From Acidisoma cellulosilyticum (GTDB lineage Bacteria; Pseudomonadota; Alphaproteobacteria; Acetobacterales; Acetobacteraceae), in assembly GCF_020621385.1 (NCBI RefSeq), contig NZ_JAESVA010000010.1:104625-168624 (forward strand): a DNA stretch of 64,000 nucleotides, in the 5' to 3' direction. Below, one piece after another: positions 19,482 through 27,275 of the stretch. The position numbers and the translations under genes were made by a program. Under the pieces are notes generated by a model. That model worked only from the letters and a program-made list of their open reading frames with translations. It searched no databases and had not been told where the DNA came from. Position 1 is the first letter of the stretch; every line of letters begins with the position of its first letter.

Positions 19482-20782
19482 TCCAGTCATTATCAGTCGA
19501 CCGCCCAGTTGGAGGCGAAGAGGTCTCTGAGCAATTGGTCAGCCAGGCTCGGCTTGTGCTCGGCGTTGCAAAGATACTGTTTGAAAATGGCCAATCCACC
19601 GACCAGACGGTGGTGACCGCCACCCGTCTGGCTCGTGCTCTCGATCTCGACGTCACGATCATTCCGCGTTGGGGGGAACTGCAACTCGTCGGAAGCACGG
19701 GCGACGGCCGCGCCCTAGAAGCCATCGCGGCGAATCCTACAGGCATCAACATGGATCGCGTGGCCGCGGCCTCATCGCTGTGCGATGATCTCGTCGAGAG
19801 CCGCCGGACAGCGGATGCGGCGATGCCGACACTAGCGACGATCGCCGCCCGTCCGCCCGCACCGACATGGCAGTTCGCTCTCGCGGCAGCGGCGGCCGCC
19901 GTGGCCTTAGCCGTGATCTTCGGAATCCAGCACGCATCGTCCGCGATCATCATCTTCTTGAGCGCCGGTGCCGGCGCACTGCTGCGGCGCCGGCTCGCGC
20001 CGCTGAGTGGCAACCTCTTTCTTCAACCGTTCTGCGCGTCGCTCCTGTCCGGTGTCGTCGGGGCTTTGGCTGTGCGATACCACCTGAGCAGCTCGCTTCG
20101 CCTTGTTGCGGTCTGTCCCTGCATGGTGCTTGTCCCGGGACCGCACGTTCTAAACGGCATGATGGACTTGATCCGCGGGCGTGTCGCGCTTGGAGCCTCG
20201 CGCCTGCTTTACGCCACGCTCATCATCGCCGCCATCACCGCCGGACTGTTGCTCGGCTTCGCATTCTTCGGCATCTCGCTGCCGGTCGATCCCCAGGCGC
20301 CGCCAGTTCCATTGTGGATGGACATGCTTGCGTCCGGCGTGGCCGTTGCGGGCTATGCGATCTTCTTCTCGATGCCGCCGAGCATGATGGCGTGGCCGGT
20401 GGCCGTTGGCGTCGTGGCACATGGAGTCCGCTGGGGCGCACTCGAACTCGGCCAGGGTGTGACAATGGGGGCGTTGCTCGCCTGTGTCGTTGTCGGCATC
20501 GCTTTGACGCTGATTGCCCGGCGCCGGCACATGCCGTTCGCGGCGATCGGCTTCGCGGCCGTCGTCTCGATGGTTCCTGGCGTCTTTATCTTCCGGATGG
20601 CGAGCGGCTTGTTGCTGGTCGGCGCCGATCCGACCGGCTCCTCCGAACTGCTCGCAGACGCGATCGGGAACGGCATCACCGCGACGACCATCATCTTTGC
20701 CATGAGTCTCGGCCTGATCGTCCCCAAGCTCATCATCGACCAGCTTGATGGTGGCAGTTTCGGGAAGGGATCGCCTCGATGA
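19478..20782 (+). CDS. ThrE-like threonine/serine exporter family protein
   Basis: 434 residues of the DUF1212/ThrE family. A cytoplasmic N-terminal part (LVLGVAKILFENGQSTDQTV, LDLDVTIIPRWGELQLV) is followed by about ten membrane helices starting near residue 128 (WQFALAAAAAAVALAVIFGI). A second, ThrE_2-like set begins near residue 290. Characterised relatives export L-threonine and L-serine by proton exchange. The start overlaps the truncated cupin by ATGA and the end overlaps the next gene by ATGA, so it is in an operon. Confidence 0.85.
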   Translation: MIQSLSVDRPVGGEEVSEQLVSQARLVLGVAKILFENGQSTDQTVVTATRLARALDLDVTIIPRWGELQLVGSTGDGRALEAIAANPTGINMDRVAAASSLCDDLVESRRTADAAMPTLATIAARPPAPTWQFALAAAAAAVALAVIFGIQHASSAIIIFLSAGAGALLRRRLAPLSGNLFLQPFCASLLSGVVGALAVRYHLSSSLRLVAVCPCMVLVPGPHVLNGMMDLIRGRVALGASRLLYATLIIAAITAGLLLGFAFFGISLPVDPQAPPVPLWMDMLASGVAVAGYAIFFSMPPSMMAWPVAVGVVAHGVRWGALELGQGVTMGALLACVVVGIALTLIARRRHMPFAAIGFAAVVSMVPGVFIFRMASGLLLVGADPTGSSELLADAIGNGITATTIIFAMSLGLIVPKLIIDQLDGGSFGKGSPR

Positions 20783-21540
20783 GGCCGAAGGACACTTTCG
20801 CCACATGTACGCCAGCCGTCGAGACATGCGTGGTGTTGGATCGGTGGCTGCCGGCATCGCTAAGCGTTGTTGCGGGCATGGTCGACGTTGCTGGATATAT
20901 GTCGCTCGGCCACGTCTTCACGGCACACATCACCGGCAATCTCGTGGTGATCGCCGCGGACTTCGTCAGCCATACGCCGATCAACCCGGTTCAGGTCATC
21001 GCCATTCCGGTGTTCGTCCTCGCCGTGGCAGCAGTATGGATGCTTGCATCCGCCTGGGGAAAGGATCGTGCGAACCTACTCACGCTCCTCTTGACCCTCC
21101 ATTTTGCCTTACTGGCCGCTGTGCTGCTGTGCGCGGTGTCCACACACTCCTTCTCTTCGCCTGACGATTTCACATCTGGTCTGACCGCGATGATCGCGAT
21201 CTCAGCGATGGCTTGCCAGTTCGCGCTGCCGCGGCTGGCCCTGCCGGAAACGCCTTCGACAGCCGTAATGACGGGCAATCTCACCAACGCCATGCTCGCT
21301 CTTCTGGATCTGCTCGCCGCAAAGCCGATCACAGCAGCGGTTCGTTCGAAGCTCCTGGACTCGATCTATCTGATCGCGGGTTTCATCATCGGCTGTCTCG
21401 TCGCAGCCGCTGCCCTTCCGCTTCTTGGCGATTGGATCTGGTCGCTGCCCACCGTGCTTGCAGCGGCTACTACGATCACGATTGCAAACCTTCGGCCGCC
21501 TGGCTACGAGCATGATGTGCAGCGTCAAAGCCCACTATGA
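20779..21540 (+). CDS. DUF1275/YoaK-family membrane protein
   Basis: 253 residues with about six transmembrane helices. The family pattern VAGMVDVAGYMSLGHVFTAH ITGNLV is near residue 35-55, and FALPRLALPETPSTAVMTGN with LTNAML forms the second conserved half. The DUF1275 family has no assigned activity. The ATGA overlap with the exporter gene suggests a functional link in transport. A strong hairpin terminator follows the gene. Confidence 0.88.
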   Translation: MRPKDTFATCTPAVETCVVLDRWLPASLSVVAGMVDVAGYMSLGHVFTAHITGNLVVIAADFVSHTPINPVQVIAIPVFVLAVAAVWMLASAWGKDRANLLTLLLTLHFALLAAVLLCAVSTHSFSSPDDFTSGLTAMIAISAMACQFALPRLALPETPSTAVMTGNLTNAMLALLDLLAAKPITAAVRSKLLDSIYLIAGFIIGCLVAAAALPLLGDWIWSLPTVLAAATTITIANLRPPGYEHDVQRQSPL

Positions 21541-21556
21541 AGGCATGAGGGACATC

Positions 21557-21587
21557 AAAAAGGGCGGCACTGATGGCCGCCCTTTTT
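21557..21587. terminator. Bidirectional intrinsic terminator
   Basis: AAAAAGGGCGGC (21557-21568) and GCCGCCCTTTTT (21576-21587) form a 12-bp stem with a 7-base loop, flanked by A and T runs on both sides. It lies between the convergent DUF1275 and dps genes and should stop transcripts from both. Confidence 0.92.
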
Positions 21588-21590
21588 ATG

Positions 21591-22121
21591 TTAGCGATTG
21601 GTACCTGGCCCGGAACGGGTAGATTCGAACAGGAACCAGACGCGCCGTTCGGTCTCGTCGATCCAGTTTTCCAACAGGCTCGCCGTGGCGACATCGCCAT
21701 GTTCGTCGCAGACGTTATGGACCTGGCGCATGATGGAGGCGAGTTGCTTGTTGTCGTCGCGCAGCTCGGCCAGCATGTCATCCGCGGTCACGTAATCGGC
21801 ATCGTTGTCCAAAATCCGCTGCTGTTTGGAAATCTGGCCGATGGAGCGCAAAGTGGTGCCCCCAATTTTGCGGGCGCGTTCGGCGATAGGGTCGGTCATG
21901 GCAAAAATCTGGCCGCCTTGGTCATCGAGCAGCAGATGGTAATCGCGAAAATGCGGGCCGCTCATATGCCAGTGGAAATTCTTGGTTTTGAGATACAGCG
22001 CGAACACATCGGCCAGCAGGCCGCTCAACGCTGCGGAAATATCCGTTGTGGCCGCTGCCGTGAGGTCGGTCGGCGTCCCTAATCTCTCATTGGCGTGTCC
22101 GGTAGGCTGCGTTTTGCTCAT
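21591..22121 (-). CDS. dps: Dps-family DNA-protecting ferritin
   Basis: 176 residues with the Dps ferroxidase pattern: LYLKTKNFHWHMSGPHFRDY, HLLLDDQGGQIFAMTDPIAE and RARKIGGTT. His and Asp residues of the inter-subunit iron site are in place. Dps dodecamers oxidise ferrous iron with peroxide and protect DNA in starvation or oxidative stress. The gene is monocistronic and shares a terminator with the exporter operon. The 290 bases upstream hold its promoter, though no OxyR or Fur site is clear. The start has GGGAGAG nearby. Confidence 0.95.
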   Translation of the reverse strand: MSKTQPTGHANERLGTPTDLTAAATTDISAALSGLLADVFALYLKTKNFHWHMSGPHFRDYHLLLDDQGGQIFAMTDPIAERARKIGGTTLRSIGQISKQQRILDNDADYVTADDMLAELRDDNKQLASIMRQVHNVCDEHGDVATASLLENWIDETERRVWFLFESTRSGPGTNR

Positions 22122-22362
22122 CTCACTCTCCCTCTGCCCCGCCGATATTGGCTCAGCGTCTAAACTGGGGGGTAGGTTCGTGCATGGTCAAGCCAATGAG
22201 CTTGTTAAATGGTGAAAGGGCTTGTTACGAGTTGTCTGAAAGATTGGAGAGCCCGTATCTTGCGCCAATCAGTGGGAAGGCCGCCTCGCAACTCGGTCCC
22301 CGATCTCTATCGATGTGAGTACCGTCAGAAACTTTCCGAGGCAGTTTCCTCACACCGCTAGG

Positions 22363-22411
22363 GCCGTTCGCAAAAACCTCCAGTAGGTTCATCGGCAAGA
22401 TCGTCGGTGGG
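22363..22411 (+). promoter_or_regulatory. Transfer-region leader element, copy 1 (before the nuclease gene)
   Basis: GCCGTTCGCAAAAA at 22363-22376 lies 48 bases before the GTG start of the nuclease gene. CTCCA shortly after could pair with TGGAG at the start of the gene, but the hairpin is less clear than in other copies. Confidence 0.65.
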
Positions 22412-23239
22412 GTGTGGAGAGTGAAAAATAGGGGCAAGCGGATAGGATGGGTGCGGTGGCTTCTGACTCCGTCCATACTTGTCGCCATGCTGGCGGTCGG
22501 ACATGATGCTCGTGCCGCCGAGCCGTCGTTCAGCGCATGCCTGAACGAGTTCTGGCGGCAACGACCTCCCGTCTTCGCAGTCCAAGGGCCGCTATATGCA
22601 CTCTGCGCCAGCCATTTCGCCACGCTGTACTCGAGCCGGACGGAAACGCCGCTCTATTCAGCCGAGCACCTGACCGCGCAGCAGATAGAAGATGCGGTGC
22701 GGATGCCTCGGAACAACGCGTTTCATGATGATGGCCGTCTGCCCTCTGCCGTCGCCTCGACGCTCGAGGATTATCGAGGCTCTGGATTTGACCGTGGGCA
22801 CATGGCGCCCTCGGGCGACGAACCTGACAGTCTCTCGCAGTATGAGAGTTTCGCGTTGTCGAACATGGTCCCGCAGAACCCCAACGATAATCGGTATCTC
22901 TGGGCGGACATTGAAACCGCCGTGCGCGAACTCGTGCTGGCAGGCGGAGACGAGGTCTACGTCGTCACGGGGCCGCTCTTCGACTTGAAAGGCGCGGGAG
23001 CACTCCAGGGGAAGGTCGAGGTTCCAGCATATATTTATAAGGCGGTCTACGATCCGGTGGCGGGCATCGCTGGCGCCTATGTCGCACGCAATGCGCCGGG
23101 ATGGGAATTCTGGAAACTTTCTTTGACCGAGTTTCGGGATCGGTCGGGGATAGACCCCTTTCCTGGGGTCCCAGAGGGCATCGAGGCCGATGCTTCGAAA
23201 TTGCCCGATCCGATTCACAGGCGTTACGCGCGCCCATAG
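22412..23239 (+). CDS. Secreted DNA/RNA non-specific endonuclease
   Basis: 275 residues with a signal peptide (WLLTPSILVAMLAVGHDARA) and a NUC1-type beta-beta-alpha-metal nuclease domain. The hallmark DRGHMAPSGD near residue 127-136 holds the catalytic His, and SNMVPQNPNDNR holds the metal-binding Asn. The product should be periplasmic or extracellular. In some conjugative plasmids (for example nuc of pKM101) such nucleases sit beside transfer genes, which fits the leader element in front. The start is uncertain: GTG at 22412, 22421 and 22451 are all in frame. Confidence 0.9.
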   Translation: MWRVKNRGKRIGWVRWLLTPSILVAMLAVGHDARAAEPSFSACLNEFWRQRPPVFAVQGPLYALCASHFATLYSSRTETPLYSAEHLTAQQIEDAVRMPRNNAFHDDGRLPSAVASTLEDYRGSGFDRGHMAPSGDEPDSLSQYESFALSNMVPQNPNDNRYLWADIETAVRELVLAGGDEVYVVTGPLFDLKGAGALQGKVEVPAYIYKAVYDPVAGIAGAYVARNAPGWEFWKLSLTEFRDRSGIDPFPGVPEGIEADASKLPDPIHRRYARP

Positions 23240-23259
23240 GGAATGGAGGTTCTTTCTTG

Positions 23260-23772
23260 ATGAATCCTAAGCCGCAACGATGCGGGGAAATGAAGCGGAC
23301 AAATGTCGCCAAGGATGGCCCGAATAAGAGCGAGAGTCAGACATCTAATGTGCGACAAAAGCGCGCACTTAGTTGGGATCCATCTCACTCTTGGCGGATG
23401 CGGAAAGCTGACGAGCGACCCTTTCTAACTTCTCTTGAGCGTCGATATCTCCGCGATGTTTTGCTAGCCTTGGAGAGGTCCGATAAGGCGTTCAGAAGGG
23501 GCTTCGTCGTAAAGCCACAAGGCGATCGGAACTTGACGGATGTCAAACTCCCCGCCCCGCTGGCAAAGCTGGTCGTTAATGGCTTGATAACCATTGAAGA
23601 GGTCGGGAACGAGCTTCGATGCTATTTGACTGACCTCGGGATTGTAGCCGTCGAAAACTGGCTCCTAACCAAGCCGCCGAATTTCAAGTTGATGTTTCCA
23701 AGACTCTATCGTCAACTGACGAATGCAGACGCCAATACTTACGCCCAGCGTAGCTCTATTATCCGAAGATAG
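23260..23772 (+). CDS. Unknown protein, possibly winged-helix
   Basis: 170 residues. The first 60 are polar and basic. The rest (PFLTSLERRYLRDVLLALER, LAKLVVNGLITIEEVGNELR, CYLTDLGIVAVENWLL) looks like a small winged helix of the MarR/PadR kind, with a recognition helix followed by a beta hairpin, but no family match is certain. GGAGG lies 10 bases before ATG 23260. It follows the nuclease gene by about 20 bases and could be co-transcribed. AT content is a little higher than in the tra genes. Confidence 0.6.
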   Translation: MNPKPQRCGEMKRTNVAKDGPNKSESQTSNVRQKRALSWDPSHSWRMRKADERPFLTSLERRYLRDVLLALERSDKAFRRGFVVKPQGDRNLTDVKLPAPLAKLVVNGLITIEEVGNELRCYLTDLGIVAVENWLLTKPPNFKLMFPRLYRQLTNADANTYAQRSSIIRR

Positions 23773-23835
23773 TCGCATTTTTAGATTTGCTTTTTCAAGA
23801 TCTGCAAAAATTGATCATGATTGGAGGTGATTCGG

Positions 23836-23958
23836 ATGACCCAAAAGGTTCATAAATACGCCCACGGCTGGTTCGGTATCGGAACGTATTCCGATTGGTT
23901 GGGCAGTCATGATTGCGGTATCGGCGGAGTGTCGTCGCACTCACGCATATTTGAGTGA
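23836..23958 (+). CDS. Predicted 40-residue small protein
   Basis: A short frame starts at ATG 23836 with a near-perfect Shine-Dalgarno sequence GGAGGTGA at 23823-23830 and 5-base spacing, and ends at TGA 23958. The product MTQKVHKYAHGWFGIGTYSD continues with WLGSHDCGIGGVSSHSRIFE. It is rich in Gly, His and aromatic residues and has no signal or membrane segment. The strong initiation site is the only evidence; the function is unknown. Confidence 0.45.
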   Translation: MTQKVHKYAHGWFGIGTYSDWLGSHDCGIGGVSSHSRIFE

Positions 23959-23997
23959 TATTCGTTAGGAGATGATGCCGGGAGCTGGGGAGTTGCC

Positions 23998-24111
23998 ATG
24001 GTGTTGCAGGATCAGACACTTAAGGCGATGCGCCAACTTCTTGTTCTGCAGTGGAGCAGTCCGCGAATATTTCTCCAGAACACCGCCGCGGCGCTCTGTG
24101 CGGGATATTGA
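23998..24111 (+). CDS. Predicted 37-residue small protein (doubtful)
   Basis: ATG 23998 follows GGGGAG with 5-base spacing. The frame gives MVLQDQTLKAMRQLLVLQWS and then SSPRIFLQNTAAALCAGY before TGA at 24109-24111. A second overlapping frame from 23972 is longer but has a worse start. Either may be chance. Confidence 0.25.
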   Translation: MVLQDQTLKAMRQLLVLQWSSPRIFLQNTAAALCAGY

Positions 24112-24451
24112 TGCCGTCCCGCTTCGGTGTGGAACATCGGTTGTTCACCGCACAAATTTCCACTTTCAAGAGCCGCTTCGGCTGGCTACAACTATGATCG
24201 ATCGATTGTGAAGAGGGAGAACCATCAAGACATTCAGAAACTAAAGTCAAGCAATCAATCAAGTGAGCTTATGTCTCACAGCAGTGAAACTATTAGACGC
24301 AAAGAAGGGAACTAGAACGGCGGCGCTTTTTCAAGTAGCCCAAGCAATCGGGGCGGTTCGTACTGAGACCTGATTGACTCTTTGGGCAAGCTGTTCGGCG
24401 GAACGATGTCAAATCGGTCCCTCGGGGCGGCAAGAGCTGAAGGAGAAGAAA
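24112..24451. other. AT-richer stretch with no supported gene
   Basis: The base composition is more AT-rich than in the surrounding transfer genes, and CAAGCAATCAATCAAGTGAG near 24250 hints at direct repeats. No coding frame stands out. It could hold a promoter for the gene at 24452, or a non-coding function such as part of an origin of transfer, but I see no diagnostic motif. Confidence 0.3.
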
Positions 24452-24961
24452 ATGGCAGATGGATGCGGATGTGAGCCGGAGGTCAAACCTCCCGCGATTG
24501 GTTTCCTTGGCGCGGGAACAACCTCCTTCGAGGGGACGGACAGCGCACTGACGAAGGCAGCTATGAGAGTGGCAGCGGTCAACGACCGTCTCGTCAAAAT
24601 GAATCTGGAAGACACGCCCAGAAATCATGCTTTCGCTGAAGCTCTCGATGACGGACGTGATGCTCTTCTGGAATTGGTCGAGATCCCCGCGCAAAGTCCG
24701 CGGGCATGTTGCATCAAGCTCACCACGTTGAAGCAGATGACGATCTGGTATCAAGAGGGTGATCCTGATATCCTTAATTGCTTTGTCGCATATGCCCACG
24801 AGGTCACGGCGCTGTTGCACCAATCCTCAATCGACAAGCCTGGGACCGATGATCCATCGCCGGCGCTCGCTTTGAGCAAATCCGTTCGCTGGTTTCTCGG
24901 AATCGCCGGGGCTGTTCCCAGCGCTCTTTTCAGCCGTTGGGACTCTGGCGGTCTCAGTTAA
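24452..24961 (+). CDS. Unknown 169-residue protein
   Basis: A clear Shine-Dalgarno sequence AGGAGAAG precedes ATG 24452. The product begins MADGCGCEPEVKPPAIGFLG and is mostly helical and soluble (LTKAAMRVAAVNDRLVKMNL, GRDALLELVEIPAQSPRACC, LNCFVAYAHEVTALLHQSSI). A weakly hydrophobic end (WFLGIAGAVPSALF) might touch a membrane. No family is recognised. It ends 10 bases before the leader element of the DsbC-like gene, so it is part of the transfer-region layout. Confidence 0.6.
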   Translation: MADGCGCEPEVKPPAIGFLGAGTTSFEGTDSALTKAAMRVAAVNDRLVKMNLEDTPRNHAFAEALDDGRDALLELVEIPAQSPRACCIKLTTLKQMTIWYQEGDPDILNCFVAYAHEVTALLHQSSIDKPGTDDPSPALALSKSVRWFLGIAGAVPSALFSRWDSGGLS

Positions 24962-24970
24962 AAAGGGAGC

Positions 24971-25023
24971 GCCGTTCGCAAAACGCCCGCCTAGCCTGGA
25001 CTCCTCAAACAGGAGTTCAAAGC
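24971..25023 (+). promoter_or_regulatory. Transfer-region leader element, copy 2 (before the DsbC-like gene)
   Basis: GCCGTTCGCAAAAC starts at 24971, 52 bases before ATG 25024 counted from the first C of CCGTTCGCA. ACTCCT (25000-25005) and AGGAGT (25011-25016) form a hairpin whose right arm is the Shine-Dalgarno sequence itself. Confidence 0.75.
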
Positions 25024-26085
25024 ATGCGTTGGACAGCGGGTCTCTTCCTTATTTTCGCCACCCCAGCACTTGCGGCATCACCACAGTGCGCGATGCCCGG
25101 GCCGATCGTGATCAAGACGGCGGCTCCCTCTGCTCAGCCGGCTGTCCCACCCATCGGCGCCGCACAACCCCAACAGGGCAAGGCGACGGCTCTTCCCGAG
25201 AACCTCGCAAACCTCCCGTTCGCCCAGCATATCGCGTCGGCCGGCGCGCAGGTCTCTGATCTCGGGACGATTCATGGCCTCCAGGCGATCTCGGCCCGAA
25301 GCGGCAGCCAATTCATGATTTTCGAGCTATCGAAGGATGGAGCGGCCGGTGTCTCCGGCGTGCCGATCGACCTCACCGTCGCGCAGCTCCAGACCGTCGC
25401 ATCAGGGAACATCACCGATGTCGGCGAGGCCCATGGATTCCAGGGCTATTTCGTTCGCAGCGGCCCGCAATTCCAAGTCTTTTACGCCACACCTGACGGC
25501 CAGGGACTGGTCCCTGGCGTAATGTGGGATGCCGCCGGCAAGGATCTGACGCGGCAGCAGGTCTCCCAAATCCCCGGTGCGGTGCCGACGGTCCAAATTG
25601 GTGGCGCTGCGAGCGGAGGAAAGGCACAGCCCGGCCAAGAGCTATCGCTGCTCGCCAAGTCCACCTACGGCACTGAAGGCTCAGCCTCAGCGCCGCGTGT
25701 GTTCATGCTCATGGATCCCCAGTGCATGTATTCGATCCGCGCCTTTCAGGCGTTACAGCCCTATGTTCAGTCCGGACAGATTCAGCTCGCGATCATTCCC
25801 CTCTCGGTTCTGGATTACGAAGACAACGGCCAGAGCACACGAAGCGCGCTGGCGTTGCTGAGTGACTCGCCGGATCAGATCGTTGGAGCGTGGCAGTCGG
25901 GAAGCGAGAACAACACACCCGATCCCGCGGCACAGGACCGTTTGGCGAATAACATGGTGATCGCCAATGCCGTGGGCCTCAAGGGCACGCCAATGTTCTG
26001 GTGGCAGGGCGCGAATGGTACGCCCAACCATTTTGACGGCGTGCCGCCGGATGTCTCCAGCTTCATCGCCGGTTTGAGGAGCTGA
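25024..26085 (+). CDS. DsbC/TrbB-like periplasmic thioredoxin-fold protein with CxxS site
   Basis: 353 residues. A signal peptide (MRWTAGLFLIFATPALAA) leads into a Pro/Gln-rich linker and a region with two related segments (ISARSGSQFMIFELSKDG and FVRSGPQFQVFYATPDG). The C-terminal thioredoxin-like domain starts near residue 220. Its active site reads DPQCMYSIRAF, so the usual CxxC is CxxS, with a cis-Pro loop LKGTPMFWW. The IncI plasmid TrbB is a DsbC-like transfer protein, so a role in folding or pairing disulfides of transfer proteins is plausible. With one Cys it is more likely an isomerase-like or binding protein than an oxidase. The start is set by CAGGAG. Confidence 0.8.
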   Translation: MRWTAGLFLIFATPALAASPQCAMPGPIVIKTAAPSAQPAVPPIGAAQPQQGKATALPENLANLPFAQHIASAGAQVSDLGTIHGLQAISARSGSQFMIFELSKDGAAGVSGVPIDLTVAQLQTVASGNITDVGEAHGFQGYFVRSGPQFQVFYATPDGQGLVPGVMWDAAGKDLTRQQVSQIPGAVPTVQIGGAASGGKAQPGQELSLLAKSTYGTEGSASAPRVFMLMDPQCMYSIRAFQALQPYVQSGQIQLAIIPLSVLDYEDNGQSTRSALALLSDSPDQIVGAWQSGSENNTPDPAAQDRLANNMVIANAVGLKGTPMFWWQGANGTPNHFDGVPPDVSSFIAGLRS

Positions 26086-26088
26086 GGT

Positions 26089-26682
26089 ATGGGTGACCGG
26101 GAGATCACCGAGCAGGTCCTACCTCCTGGTGAGGCGGATGAGCGCGCACGCGGCCAAGAAAGGGCCGCCAAGCGGCAGCGGTTCAAGCTGCTGCGTCGGT
26201 CTGCTCGCGGCGTCAGTTGGCTGCTTGCCTCCCCGGCCGAGTGGTTCGGGCTGAAATCCATTCGGGCCGGCGCGTCATCGATCAGTCAAACCTATGAAGA
26301 CATCCGCAAGCCCCGCCCCCGCGACCGGCGCTTCAAAACCCAAGACAATCGCGTGTTCGATATGGTCGGCACCGCCTTTGCTTACGGGATCACGATCGAG
26401 GAACTGGAACGCCGCTTTGCCGCGCGTCGGCGGCAAACAGCGCTTCTTGCCTATGGACTGTTCGGGCTCGGGTGCATCCTCGTCCTGGCGTGGGTATGGG
26501 TTGCAGTCAGAACGGTATCCGATGGTGGTCGCATTGTGTTGCTGCTGCAATTTCTGCCGTTCTTGGCTCTGTTTTATTTGCTGTCGTTTTATCAAGCCTT
26601 GATAAATTTCCAGATCAGGATGGGCCGCGCTGCGAGCTGGCTCGAATACATATTCGCGGAAAAGGAATTCTTGCCCCAATGA
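26089..26682 (+). CDS. Inner-membrane protein of the transfer operon (TraX-like by position)
   Basis: 197 residues. A basic cytoplasmic N-terminus is followed by a motif-rich segment (FGLKSIRAGASSISQTYEDI, RFKTQDNRVFDMVGTAFAYG, ITIEELERRFAARRRQ) and two membrane helices (residues 123-145 and 152-175). IncI plasmid R64 has a similar-sized membrane protein, TraX, between traW and traY. The match here is position and topology, not confirmed sequence. It begins 3 bases after the DsbC-like gene and overlaps the next gene by ATGA. Confidence 0.6.
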   Translation: MGDREITEQVLPPGEADERARGQERAAKRQRFKLLRRSARGVSWLLASPAEWFGLKSIRAGASSISQTYEDIRKPRPRDRRFKTQDNRVFDMVGTAFAYGITIEELERRFAARRRQTALLAYGLFGLGCILVLAWVWVAVRTVSDGGRIVLLLQFLPFLALFYLLSFYQALINFQIRMGRAASWLEYIFAEKEFLPQ

Positions 26683-27134
26683 CAAATCGATTGACCGCGC
26701 GCTTACTCTCGATCTCCATTCTTGCGGGGTTGACCGGCTGCGCTATGCCCCAGCAGTCGGGCACCTCGACCCAGACCTCCATGGAGGTGATGGGAAACAC
26801 CCTCGGCTCACTCACGCCGGTTTATACCCCGCCGCCCGGAACGCCATTTCGCTGCACCTACATCGGTCCGAATGCGCCGATTTTCAGTGTGCCGGGCGAC
26901 ATCGGCCGCAACGGTCTGGGCTACGCCTGGTCGCCTGTTGCCACGATGGGCGCCAGGCGCGGCGACTGGCTTTTGGTGGTGACACGCACAGGTGTCATCG
27001 GCTGGGTGTACCAGCCGCACGAAGTGCCGACCTCAGAAAGCCCCGGTCACTGGATCAGATACTGCAACGTCCATCAGGACGCTCAGGGGCGGATCGTGTT
27101 TCATTGGAAAGGGGTCCAGCCCGGCGAATTCTAG
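26679..27134 (+). CDS. Lipoprotein with SH3-like region, transfer operon
   Basis: 151 residues beginning with a lipoprotein signal (LTARLLSISILAGLTGC, lipobox LTGC). The mature part includes PIFSVPGDIGRNGLGYAWSP and RGDWLLVVTRTGVIGWVYQP, which resembles a bacterial SH3 domain. The two remaining Cys (FRCTYIG and IRYCNVH) may form a disulfide, perhaps served by the DsbC-like protein two genes upstream. R64 has an outer-membrane lipoprotein TraW near this position; homology is not proven. It overlaps the preceding gene by ATGA and is followed by a strong terminator. Confidence 0.65.
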   Translation: MTNRLTARLLSISILAGLTGCAMPQQSGTSTQTSMEVMGNTLGSLTPVYTPPPGTPFRCTYIGPNAPIFSVPGDIGRNGLGYAWSPVATMGARRGDWLLVVTRTGVIGWVYQPHEVPTSESPGHWIRYCNVHQDAQGRIVFHWKGVQPGEF

Positions 27135-27168
27135 AGAGAGCTTGGCATTCATTATCATGACGCGACAT

Positions 27169-27200
27169 TAAGCCGCCGGGCTTGGACCGGCGGCTTATTT
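27169..27200 (+). terminator. Intrinsic terminator after the 24.4-27.1 kb operon
   Basis: TAAGCCGCCGG (27169-27179) and CCGGCGGCTTA (27187-27197) form an 11-bp stem with a 7-base loop, followed by TTT. It can also serve the site-2 protease gene on the other strand. Confidence 0.9.
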
Positions 27201-27275
27201 GTTGGTCGCGGCGCAATCCCGGCTGGTGAATCGGGCCGCTACATTTAGATCGCTACCGTGCGTTGGGGACGGTGG

